Assembly (NCBI GenBank): GCA_017626815.1
Contig: JAGAHY010000157.1
Span: forward strand, 1-37,258
Direction: 5' to 3'
From: Bacilli bacterium
GTDB lineage: Bacteria > Bacillota_I > Bacilli_A > RFN20 > CAG-826
DNA length: 37,258 nt
Shown here piece after piece: positions 8,014 to 14,491 of this stretch. The position numbers and the translations under genes were made by a program. Position 1 is the stretch's first letter. Every line of letters begins with the position of its first letter. The notes beneath the pieces are model-generated. The model was not told the DNA's origin. It searched no databases and saw only the letters and a list, made by a program, of their open reading frames with translations.

Positions 8014-9225
8014 TTATTTGCCTCTGACCTCCAATTCCGCCTGTTTCGCAACAGAAGCAGCATTATAAATCTGTTCGCGACTAAGATCTTTGTGTGGAGA
8101 GGAAAATGAAGGGCCGAGTGCGGGCAATGACAACGAGGAGAAACAGCCCGCGCGATGAGACGGGAGCTGAGCGAGCAAGGAAACGTCGTCCGTAGTAAAA
8201 ATCATTTGCCCGTTACCCATCCCCACTAGCGCATCGATGAAACTAGCCGCATAACCATGGAACGACTTCACATCCACATCATCCACGACCAGCCACTCGT
8301 CTTCTTGCATCATCGCTTCTACGTAACCTTGGACAAAAGCAATGAGTTTTTTTATGGATTTTCCCGCAAAGCTAGCCTCAAATACGGAGTTATCCCATGC
8401 ACCAACGCGTAGAAGCTCCATCGTTCCGTCAAAACGGCGGACACCTGGTTTCACCTGGAAGCGGATTTTCATCCCTAGCTCTTGCAAGAAAGCGCAGACA
8501 CGCGTTGCTACCCCTTCATAATAAAATAACTCGTCTGGGTCGATATCCATCAATTTGCGAGAAAGACTTGTCTCGCGAAAACGTTCTGGATATATCGCGG
8601 GGCACGAACCATAAAAGCAATCTTCAAAATAATCGAGGTCGGCAACGACGTGGAGATGAGAAATAATCTGCGCGCGCAACGCCTTAACGACTTCAAAGTC
8701 TTCCTGATTGTGATCCTTCAAATATCCTAAGTAGTCTTCCGCAAAGAGAAAACTACTTCCCCCTTCAATATAGCCATCGTAAATTCGTAACGTCTTTTGG
8801 TCTAAAGCCATACTTGCATTTGGGCCATAAGGGATAACGATGCTGCCTTTCACGGCCGACTCATCGGGATAGTGATACGACAGTTTTTCCTGAGCCAACG
8901 TAAACATCGTCTCATTTTCAGACTTGAGATAAACCTCATAATGGACATGGTAGTTTTGATTGCCGACACGAAGCGCGAAAGTATATTTGACGCAGCCTTC
9001 CACGTGAAAGACATTAAGGAAATAATGCTTCGCACGGCGGATATCCACCCCACACCCCAACGCCTTCAACAATGAAAACGTTTGGACAAGAGATGTCTTA
9101 CCTTCGTTTTCTTGACCATAGAGACCATTGCACATCGGTCCATTTGGCTCGAATGGAAAACCATAGCGAAAGCTCTCTAAGCCCATGATGTTTGCGACAT
9201 CGATTTTAAGAATTCGGTTATGCAT
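8014..9225 (-). CDS. AAA_15/OLD-like ATPase
   Basis: 403 aa SMC/ABC-type ATPase of the AAA_15 kind. Residues 37-44 form Walker A (GQENEGKT). SFAGKS at 285-290 occupies the place of the usual SSG signature, though degenerate. LVVDDVD at 312-318, followed by F-H at 322-323, matches the Walker B/DELD...H block of this family. MIFTTDD further on resembles the sensor strand. No TOPRIM or HNH domain follows. ATPases of this type act with partner effectors in abortive-infection pairs (AbiL/RloAB, PARIS-like) but also elsewhere. The start is clear from GGAGG 7-8 nt upstream. Its SD is buried in a 12-bp hairpin. The HEPN-like gene lies 32 nt downstream. Confidence 0.7.
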   Translation of the reverse strand: MHNRILKIDVANIMGLESFRYGFPFEPNGPMCNGLYGQENEGKTSLVQTFSLLKALGCGVDIRRAKHYFLNVFHVEGCVKYTFALRVGNQNYHVHYEVYLKSENETMFTLAQEKLSYHYPDESAVKGSIVIPYGPNASMALDQKTLRIYDGYIEGGSSFLFAEDYLGYLKDHNQEDFEVVKALRAQIISHLHVVADLDYFEDCFYGSCPAIYPERFRETSLSRKLMDIDPDELFYYEGVATRVCAFLQELGMKIRFQVKPGVRRFDGTMELLRVGAWDNSVFEASFAGKSIKKLIAFVQGYVEAMMQEDEWLVVDDVDVKSFHGYAASFIDALVGMGNGQMIFTTDDVSLLAQLPSHRAGCFSSLSLPALGPSFSSPHKDLSREQIYNAASVAKQAELEVRGK

Positions 9226-9227
9226 AG

Positions 9228-9263
9228 AAAAAATCCTCCTACTTAACCTATAGAAGGATTTTT
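9228..9263 (-). promoter_or_regulatory. Hairpin masking the ATPase Shine-Dalgarno (or attenuator)
   Basis: On the minus strand AAAAATCCTTCT (9263-9252) pairs with AGGAGGATTTTT (9240-9229): 12 pairs with one G-U and an 11-nt loop. The SD AGGAGG lies wholly in the right arm, 3 nt before the start codon region ends at ATG 9225. The same hairpin can be read as a TCCTTCT/AGGAGGA stem followed by six U, i.e. an intrinsic terminator of the upstream gene. Either way it should limit expression of the ATPase. Confidence 0.6.
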
Positions 9264-9294
9264 GTAAAATTGGCGAACTTTTTGAAAAATAGTT

Positions 9295-9837
9295 TTATGC
9301 GCGGTGGAAGGAGAGCATTTGAACTTCTGAAGTATCAAGGTTAACGTAAGCCTTCACGGGTTGGCCTTTAAGGTTTTTGCCAAGAAGATAGACGTTGCGG
9401 TAAGGCTCGTCCAAATGGAATTCAACAATGGCCTCGTTTTTACTGCCCGGCAACAAGGAAAAGTAATATCCCAAATCATTGGAACCCAAAAAATTGGTGT
9501 CGCCGTAACGTTGAATCGGTGCGCCGGCAAGAGACGCCACGGGGCAAAGCTTTTTATCCTTCTTCACCGCGATTTGGATGTCTTGGAGTTTCTTCTCGCT
9601 CTTTTGCAAATTCTCCATCGTCAAGGTAAGACGGACGACTTTAGGATCAAGGTCACTCATCCGCTTGGCCATAATGAGAATGTCACCGGAACGATAAATC
9701 ATGGTCGCGATTTTGACCAACACGAAAACAACCGCGGTAGCAAGCACGGATATGGTTAGTGGCAGCGCGGCGCCGGTATTTGCTTGTTCGAAGATGATCA
9801 TAATTGCCATGACGTTATTCGTCATGTGCAAGAGCAT
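9295..9837 (-). CDS. Hypothetical protein with one N-terminal membrane segment
   Basis: 180 aa at most. A hydrophobic segment spans roughly residues 24-47 (ALPLTISVLATAVVFVLVKI). A charged helical stretch with KKLQ/KKDKK follows, then a beta-rich C-terminal domain ending QMLSFHRA. I do not recognise the family. It is probably an inner-membrane protein with a cytoplasmic domain. No SD precedes any of the candidate starts (9837, 9825, 9810), so the start is uncertain. It lies 69 nt upstream of the AAA ATPase on the same strand, separated by the SD-masking hairpin. Confidence 0.55.
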   Translation of the reverse strand: MLLHMTNNVMAIMIIFEQANTGAALPLTISVLATAVVFVLVKIATMIYRSGDILIMAKRMSDLDPKVVRLTLTMENLQKSEKKLQDIQIAVKKDKKLCPVASLAGAPIQRYGDTNFLGSNDLGYYFSLLPGSKNEAIVEFHLDEPYRNVYLLGKNLKGQPVKAYVNLDTSEVQMLSFHRA

Positions 9838-10002
9838 ACACCATTACGAGAGCTTTGTAATCTGAAACCCCTATCATTTTATATTTCCGTCCGAACTTAC
9901 CGCAGGAAAACAGCATTCGAACCTCAGTTTTCTCATATTATCCACAGCAAAATCGGTATATTTTTTAATTTTTATCAATTGGAGCGTTATTTTACAGATA
10001 GT

Positions 10003-10623
10003 TTATTGAAGCAGTCTATCGACGCCGATAACATCAATGGTCAGTTCGTCAAAGGGACTCCTTTTGGCGAACGCAAACGCATGTCCCAAGTGTTCAAAGC
10101 AGCGCAGATAAAAGGTTTTCTCTTTGTAGATGCATCGGCCCTCCATGTCTAACTTGACGCCATTCTCATGAGGCATCAATAAGCCTTCGCCCAGACACTT
10201 GCCCACCGCTTCTTTGATGGTCCAAGCCTTGGCCAAGTCATGACAGTCGTGGATGAGCAAAGCCTCTTCGTCGGTGAAGGCGGCTTTTACGATGCTAAGG
10301 TTACAGCGCGACACTTCTTCGATGTCTATGCCAACATCATTGTCGCCAACGATAATGCCGATGTAGTCTCCAGCGTGAGATATGTTGAAGCAAGGCCCGT
10401 CTGGAGCATAGGGTTTGCCCCGCGGACCAATTTCAATGCTTTCCAAATAAACGAAACGGGCGATTAGCAAAGACCCCACCGCCGAACGGACCTGATCTTT
10501 TTCCTGCACATACCTTAAGGCCTTCTTTTGATAGGGCTCTGGCAACGCAGAAAGCAACCGTTGTTTGTGCGGCATCATGTCATAGAGCCTACCCAGTATC
10601 ACTTGCGTCATGGTTTCATTCAA
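10003..10623 (-). CDS. Sfp-type 4'-phosphopantetheinyl transferase
   Basis: 206 aa enzyme that moves the phosphopantetheine arm of CoA onto a serine of a carrier protein. Landmarks in order: GKPY near 69-72, FNISHAGD at 79-86, the Mg-binding GIDIEEV with Asp100 and Glu102, and WTIKEAVGKCLGEGL at 134-148. Length fits the Sfp class rather than AcpS. No polyketide or non-ribosomal peptide gene is visible, so its target may be the fatty-acid ACP or a cluster elsewhere. The ATG follows the upstream gene's stop by 1 nt, indicating coupling. Confidence 0.85.
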   Translation of the reverse strand: MNETMTQVILGRLYDMMPHKQRLLSALPEPYQKKALRYVQEKDQVRSAVGSLLIARFVYLESIEIGPRGKPYAPDGPCFNISHAGDYIGIIVGDNDVGIDIEEVSRCNLSIVKAAFTDEEALLIHDCHDLAKAWTIKEAVGKCLGEGLLMPHENGVKLDMEGRCIYKEKTFYLRCFEHLGHAFAFAKRSPFDELTIDVIGVDRLLQ

Positions 10624-10624
10624 G

Positions 10625-11308
10625 TCACTTAGTCCGTGACTTTGGCTTCCCTTTCGTTAACGCGATGTCACGACTAGCTTCTATATGCTGGACAAGAAAG
10701 CTTGTATCCGTCCGTTCGTCCAACACAATGCTAACCCATGATTTCTTATTCAAATGGTATCCCGGAAAGAGTTGAACCATATCAATTTCATCCGGATTTC
10801 CTCGCAAAACGAGGACCGATTTCTTATTGTCGTCTTCGATGCCTAACTTCCGTAAGGAGATAAGCATGATGACCGCATACCACTTCTGGTTATCTTTTCG
10901 GCGAAGGATGCAGTTCTCATCATCCCACAAAAATTCAAGTTCTTCGCCATAGGTGTTCTTGCAGTAGTCCCTTAAAAAATAGAAAATGTCGCTGGTATGA
11001 TAACCTTGGGTATAGCAGGCATTACGGACCTCGATAATAACCGCTTTTATCGCGTCTCGGATCGAACCGACATATTCGCCGTGCGCCGATTCAACTTTGT
11101 ATAAAGTATAAGGCTCTTGGGTCTCGACTTCGGTTAGTTCCGTTTCCATCTCGCCATGTTTATCGATGGATACGCTTAGTCGGAATTCGCCATCGAGAAT
11201 ATCGCGAGACAAAAGATAATGGTCTCCGTCAAAGGCAAAGCCAAAAGGTTCCAGTGAATCCTTTTTTAGTGTCGCGTTCTGCAAATAAGTTCTCTCAAAT
11301 GCGCCCAT
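10625..11308 (-). CDS. MmcQ/YjbR-like domain protein
   Basis: About 227 aa from the preferred start at 11308. The N-terminal half (LKKDSLEPFGF..., SRDILDGEFRLSVSID) and the C-terminal part (RRKDNQKWYAVIM..., LRGNPDEIDMV, PGYHLNKKSWVSIVLD) fit the MmcQ/YjbR (CyaY-like fold) group found in many Firmicutes. Members are annotated as DNA-binding, but function is not established. A longer frame from a TTG at 11398 would run into the tRNA-Leu promoter region and is unlikely. No SD is visible. Its stop is 1 nt before the phosphopantetheinyl transferase ATG. Confidence 0.65.
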   Translation of the reverse strand: MGAFERTYLQNATLKKDSLEPFGFAFDGDHYLLSRDILDGEFRLSVSIDKHGEMETELTEVETQEPYTLYKVESAHGEYVGSIRDAIKAVIIEVRNACYTQGYHTSDIFYFLRDYCKNTYGEELEFLWDDENCILRRKDNQKWYAVIMLISLRKLGIEDDNKKSVLVLRGNPDEIDMVQLFPGYHLNKKSWVSIVLDERTDTSFLVQHIEASRDIALTKGKPKSRTK

Positions 11309-11404
11309 AAAACTAATTATTAGGATACACTCTTCAAAAAAATGGTGGAAACGTATCTTTGAAAGAGTAGAATAATGCAGCCGAGCGGCAAAGCGCAAAG
11401 CACT

Positions 11405-11492
11405 GGCTCCCTGGTGGAATTGGTAGACGCGATGGACTCAAAATCCATTATCTGATGAGGATGTGTCGGTTCGAGTCCGACGGGAGCCACCA
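11405..11492 (+). tRNA. tRNA-Leu(CAA)
   Basis: Class II tRNA with acceptor GGCTCCC/GGGAGCC, anticodon stem ATGGA/TCCAT around loop CTCAAAA (anticodon CAA, reads UUG), a long variable arm, the T loop TTCGAGT, discriminator A and encoded CCA (11490-11492). Confidence 0.95.
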
Positions 11493-11504
11493 CCTAGAAC
11501 AGAC

Positions 11505-11533
11505 GGCACCTCCGTAGTTGGGGGTGCCTTTTT
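11505..11533 (+). terminator. Terminator after tRNA-Leu(CAA)
   Basis: GGCACC at 11505-11510 pairs with GGTGCC at 11523-11528, extended by CTCC-side G pairs, followed by TTTTT. It isolates the tRNA transcript from the structured region downstream. Confidence 0.85.
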
Positions 11534-11635
11534 CGTATCGTTTGAGGCCCCTGAAACAGTTTTTGAAGATCGCCCGGGCGAGCGCCGTTGCGACCTCTTT
11601 GTCAGCCAATCAAAGAGAGGGCGTGCAACGACAAG
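11534..11635 (+). other. Gene-free structured stretch with a long hairpin
   Basis: No coding signal here. TCGCCCGGGCGA (around 11575) is a perfect 12-nt palindrome. CGTTGC (11586-11591) pairs with GCAACG (11625-11630) and, inside it, CTCTTTG (11595-11601) pairs with CAAAGAG (11611-11617), giving a 45-nt hairpin just before the promoter at 11636. The downstream T-rich stretch could make it a weak terminator, or it could be part of another small RNA. Confidence 0.4.
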
Positions 11636-11664
11636 TTGGGTTTTCCTTTTACTTTCTATATAAT
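11636..11664 (+). promoter_or_regulatory. Promoter of the tRNA-mimic RNA and TerD-like gene
   Basis: TTGGGT (11636-11641), a 17-nt spacer, then a perfect TATAAT (11659-11664). The predicted transcription start is about 11671, some 225 nt upstream of the TerD-like ATG, so the leader contains the whole tRNA-mimic structure. Confidence 0.65.
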
Positions 11665-11670
11665 GATTTC

Positions 11671-11887
11671 GCTACCCGACGAGGGTAAGGTAGCTCGAGA
11701 CTATGCTTATTCCCTGAACATCGAGATCATATTAGCTAGTCCAAGAGATAGAGGCCGCACTTATTTCCGCATGATAAGCCGGGGGTCGTTGGTTCAAGTC
11801 CAACCCCACTGCAAAGTGGGTAGCTCAGGTGGTTAGAGCACCGTGAGTCGGTCCATTCTCCACCCTCTTTTATAAGGACAAAGGGGG
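11671..11887 (+). ncRNA. Candidate YrlA-type Y RNA with a permuted tRNA mimic
   Basis: The core at 11769-11843 has tRNA parts in permuted order. T arm: GTTGG/CCAAC (11788-11792/11800-11804) around TTCAAGT. Acceptor stem: CCCACT/AGTGGG (11805-11810/11815-11820) capped by a GCAA tetraloop, so no CCA end. D arm: GCTC/GAGC (11823-11826/11836-11839) with AGGTGGTTA. CGG (11780-11782) pairs with CCG (11841-11843), and GC (11769-11770) with GC (11778-11779), rebuilding a 5-bp anticodon stem with loop ATGATAA (GAU). The module is closed by GGCCG-c-ACTTA (11753-11763) against TGAGTCGGTC (11844-11853), 10 pairs with one bulge. An outer GTCC/GGAC pairing (11739/11876) is possible. Known YrlA Y RNAs have this layout and bind Ro60 through the outer stem. 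Whether it is a separate RNA or an mRNA leader is unknown. Confidence 0.65.
11863..11887 (+). promoter_or_regulatory. SD-masking hairpin before the TerD-like gene
   Basis: CCCTCTTT (11863-11870) can pair with AAAGGGGG (11880-11887), 8 pairs with one G-U and a 9-nt loop. AAGGGGG is the Shine-Dalgarno of the gene starting at 11896. Pairing of CCTCT or GGAC with the 5' side of the tRNA-mimic RNA would compete with this hairpin. Confidence 0.5.
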
Positions 11888-11895
11888 CGTTCGAT

Positions 11896-13890
11896 ATGGG
11901 ATTACTGGATCAAATTCTTCTTGAGAAGCGCCTTATTTATATCGATACACCGAAGCCAGTTGAGGAAAAGCGTCGCGTCTATCTCAACTCCTATTTGCTG
12001 GTGAATTTTGGCATAGAACTTGAAAACCCAGAATGCGTCAACGACGAAGTATTGCAAAAAATTGACGCATTGCTCAGCCTTAACGTACCCAGCAGTTTCT
12101 ACGAAAGTCCACAAGACACCAAATACTTTTCCTGCGAAGAACTCTTTCTAGAGCAAGTGTTCAGCTATTGGCTCGGCTATGGAACACCGATTAAGCGCAT
12201 TGAGTTATTCCCAAAAGTTATTCCGCCAAAGTGCATCGTCGGTGAGGAAATGCACCTGCGTTCCTACCGCATTGTCTCTAAAGAAGAGGCGGAAAAAGCA
12301 CTAAGGGAAGCCGCTTCCAATTATTGTGCTTACAAGCGCCCCTATAGCGACATAGAAACACTTTATGTTAACGAATTAGCCAAGGAAGGATACATCACTG
12401 AGGAAGATACCATTCAATGCCGGGATAACATTTTCCTTTTCTTGCCTCGCTTCCCATCGATGATGAAGCGTCTGGACAAAAAGGATTTGGTCAAATATTC
12501 CCTCGACGTCTTCGGCGATATCCCACCTGCCCCAAAGCGCACCAAGACATATCAATATATCCAGGCTCATAAAATCCTTTCGGAAGCGATCGACGTTGTT
12601 CGCGATTGCCCTTTGAGCAAACGCCAAGCGAAGCTCTTCAACAAGCTTTGCAAGGTCTATAAAGGCCACAAAGGAAAGGAAACTAACGCCGCTTCCCCAT
12701 ACAAGAAATTAAATCAGTTAATCGCCGAAGACAAAATCATCGAAGCGGCCGATTTCCTCGCAGAACGCGGTTCAATCTTAGAACGAAACCTTAAATACCT
12801 TCTTTCCCGTGCGAAAGACGATTTCCAGGTTTCCTATATTATCGATAAGCTTAGCAATAAGAACCCTACCGCGTTATTCCAAATTCTAAGCACCCTCTCC
12901 TCCGATGCTGCAGGAAGCCCAAGAACTTTTGTCTATATCGCCCACAAGAAAACCGTTTCCTATGTTGAGACGAAGGAAGAAGCAACTTACCGTAAATCCG
13001 TACTGCCGCCCTACATTTTAGAACAGGTCAAGATACTGCTATTGGACAAGATTTGCAGTTACTATCGCAGCTTGCCTAGCCTAGGGAAAATCTATCTCTC
13101 GGAGCAGTTCCATAAAGTCGCCATTCCTGTAAACACATCCTCCAGCGGAAGAGGCGTTGATGTTTTGCCTTCCGGTAGCCGTATCCCCTTTACGGCAGAT
13201 TATATCCGTACGTTCTGTTATTGGCATGGCGTTCGCGATATCGACGCCAGTCTAGCCTTCCTGCGCGAAAAAGATTTTAACGGCAATGACTCACTGGGAA
13301 TGGACCGCGTTTTGTCTTGGCGAACCTACTGTTCTAAGACGTTTGGCGACGATGCGCTTTGCTCTGGTGATGACACATCAACCGATGGGGCCGAATACCA
13401 AGACCTTAATATCGCGAAGCTCTGCAAACGTGGCTTTGACTACGCCATCGCCGCTATCAATGGATATGGGGGCAAGCTAGACCAAGGTAAAATCTGTCAG
13501 GGCTTACAAATCAAAGAGAACATCGATACGAGGCCTTGGGATCCGAAAAACATTGAATTCCAGATGAATGTCGTGGGTAACTCCTTAGCGTTCACAGGCT
13601 TTGCCGTCGACCTAAGAAATAAAGAAATCGTCATCATCAACATGATTACTCCAGGCAATCGACTAATGGGCCGCCAACAGATCGACATGTGCCGCCGTTA
13701 TTTGCAAAAGGACTATCTGTACGTGAACATGTACGATATCCTTTCCTGCCGCGGAAGCATGGTCGACGACCCGAAAGACGCAGACGTCGTCTTTGACGCC
13801 GAATACCAGAGTGCCACGCAAAAAGTCATCCGTCCATTCGATGTGGACGCCTTGATAGCGTTAGTTAACGAAAAACCAGAACGGAACTAA
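11896..13890 (+). CDS. TerD-like stress-response protein with a helical N-terminal region
   Basis: 664 aa, cytoplasmic, no signal or membrane segment. The first ~390 residues look helical (blocks such as PSSFYESPQDTKYF, NYCAYKRPYS, LSKRQAKLFNKLC). LGKIYLSEQFHK then leads into SRIPFTADYIRTFCYWHG and RDIDASLAFL, and on to the SGDDTSTDGAEYQDLNI and FDYAIAAINGYGG blocks. That succession matches TerD-type Ca-binding domains of the tellurite/stress-response (Ter) family. Long TerD proteins of this build occur in Firmicutes; function is unknown. There is no DxSxS MIDAS or TROVE signature, so it is not Ro60. SD AAGGGGG lies 8 nt before ATG. The tRNA-mimic RNA lies in its leader, suggesting an RNA-protein partnership (inference). 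Confidence 0.7.
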   Translation: MGLLDQILLEKRLIYIDTPKPVEEKRRVYLNSYLLVNFGIELENPECVNDEVLQKIDALLSLNVPSSFYESPQDTKYFSCEELFLEQVFSYWLGYGTPIKRIELFPKVIPPKCIVGEEMHLRSYRIVSKEEAEKALREAASNYCAYKRPYSDIETLYVNELAKEGYITEEDTIQCRDNIFLFLPRFPSMMKRLDKKDLVKYSLDVFGDIPPAPKRTKTYQYIQAHKILSEAIDVVRDCPLSKRQAKLFNKLCKVYKGHKGKETNAASPYKKLNQLIAEDKIIEAADFLAERGSILERNLKYLLSRAKDDFQVSYIIDKLSNKNPTALFQILSTLSSDAAGSPRTFVYIAHKKTVSYVETKEEATYRKSVLPPYILEQVKILLLDKICSYYRSLPSLGKIYLSEQFHKVAIPVNTSSSGRGVDVLPSGSRIPFTADYIRTFCYWHGVRDIDASLAFLREKDFNGNDSLGMDRVLSWRTYCSKTFGDDALCSGDDTSTDGAEYQDLNIAKLCKRGFDYAIAAINGYGGKLDQGKICQGLQIKENIDTRPWDPKNIEFQMNVVGNSLAFTGFAVDLRNKEIVIINMITPGNRLMGRQQIDMCRRYLQKDYLYVNMYDILSCRGSMVDDPKDADVVFDAEYQSATQKVIRPFDVDALIALVNEKPERN

Positions 13891-14213
13891 GTCCTGAACC
13901 AAGCACCAAGATCCGTCCAAAAACGATGCCACCCTTCCTTGAAAGCGGTGGCATTTAATTTGCCTTGGCTACGAAGGATTAAAATCTCAACAGCAAATAA
14001 AGAAGCGATATAAGCGACAGCAAAGACTGCAAGCATCACCCAAGTGAACCAGTTGACGCCATTGGCGGAGACAATCCACGAAAAGGCCGCTAAGCCAAGC
14101 ATCAAGAAAGCTAAAGTGATGACAAGAAAACGATACCCTCTAGTCTTTCGAAAGGGTTTTGTCTCCACTCTTGCAGAGACTGGCTTCTGTTTTTTCTTCT
14201 TTTTGCTTCCCAT
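13887..14213 (-). CDS. Small two-TM membrane protein with a Lys-rich N-terminus
   Basis: 108 aa from the preferred start MGSKKKKK at 14213. A basic N-terminal tail is followed by two hydrophobic helices (about FLVITLAFLMLGLAAFSWIV and WVMLAVFAVAYIASLFAVEI) and a short amphipathic C-terminus. No family recognised. The start is uncertain: no SD precedes it, TATAAT lies 2 nt upstream of the ATG, and an in-frame extension to about 14263 or a TTG at 14294 exists. Its stop overlaps the TerD-like gene's stop by 4 nt in convergent orientation. Confidence 0.55.
   Translation of the reverse strand: MGSKKKKKQKPVSARVETKPFRKTRGYRFLVITLAFLMLGLAAFSWIVSANGVNWFTWVMLAVFAVAYIASLFAVEILILRSQGKLNATAFKEGWHRFWTDLGAWFRT
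13926..13961 (+). terminator. Terminator of the TerD-like gene
   Basis: ATGCCACC (13926-13933) pairs perfectly with GGTGGCAT (13947-13954), followed by TTAATTT. It lies 35 nt after the TerD-like stop, inside the 3' coding region of the opposing membrane-protein gene. Confidence 0.6.
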
Positions 14214-14434
14214 GATTATAGCGGGCACATTGTAGCGGAATGCGTAACCATTTTCATCATTCATCGGCCAAACGCCTAAAAATACGATTAGCAATGATTG
14301 GTGTTTTTAACCTATATACATTACATAGTTTTTTATCCTTAGACCCTAATTTCCCCGTAAAACAAAGTTGTTTTCGATTTTGACGGATAATAACGCTATC
14401 GAAATATCAAATCCTTGTTTTCCGTCAATGGAAA

Positions 14435-14452
14435 TTTTTCTTGTAAGAAAAA
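14435..14452 (+). repeat. Perfect palindrome TTTTTCTT-GT-AAGAAAAA before the diguanylate cyclase
   Basis: 8-bp arms with a 2-nt centre, 40 nt upstream of the GGDEF gene start. A related inverted repeat lies at 226-243. Just upstream, TTGACGG and CCGTCAA (around 14380 and 14421) form a second, wider inverted repeat. No c-di-GMP aptamer signature is seen in 14295-14491. Confidence 0.4.
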
Positions 14453-14491
14453 GGAAGACGAGTATCATCCCGAAGTTAGGGGGATTGAACC

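Noticed and set aside
11690..11770. 3' half of a permuted group I intron (GACTA ... TAGTCC resembles the P7 strands)
   Set aside because: The required 5' half (P1-P6) would have to fit in about 50 nt before the TerD-like ATG, and joining at group I splice rules gives a mismatched anticodon stem.
11769..11843. A functional circularly permuted tRNA-Ile(GAU) gene
   Set aside because: The acceptor stem is closed by a GCAA tetraloop with no CCA or discriminator, position 1-72 cannot pair, and the strand gap is filled by a stable external stem. This is tRNA mimicry as in YrlA, not a maturable tRNA.
11896..13890. Ro60/TROVE protein
   Set aside because: No DxSxS vWA motif and no TROVE blocks; the C-terminal half instead follows the TerD-like order.
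14295..14491. c-di-GMP riboswitch before the GGDEF gene
   Set aside because: No GEMM core sequences; only AT-rich inverted repeats are present.
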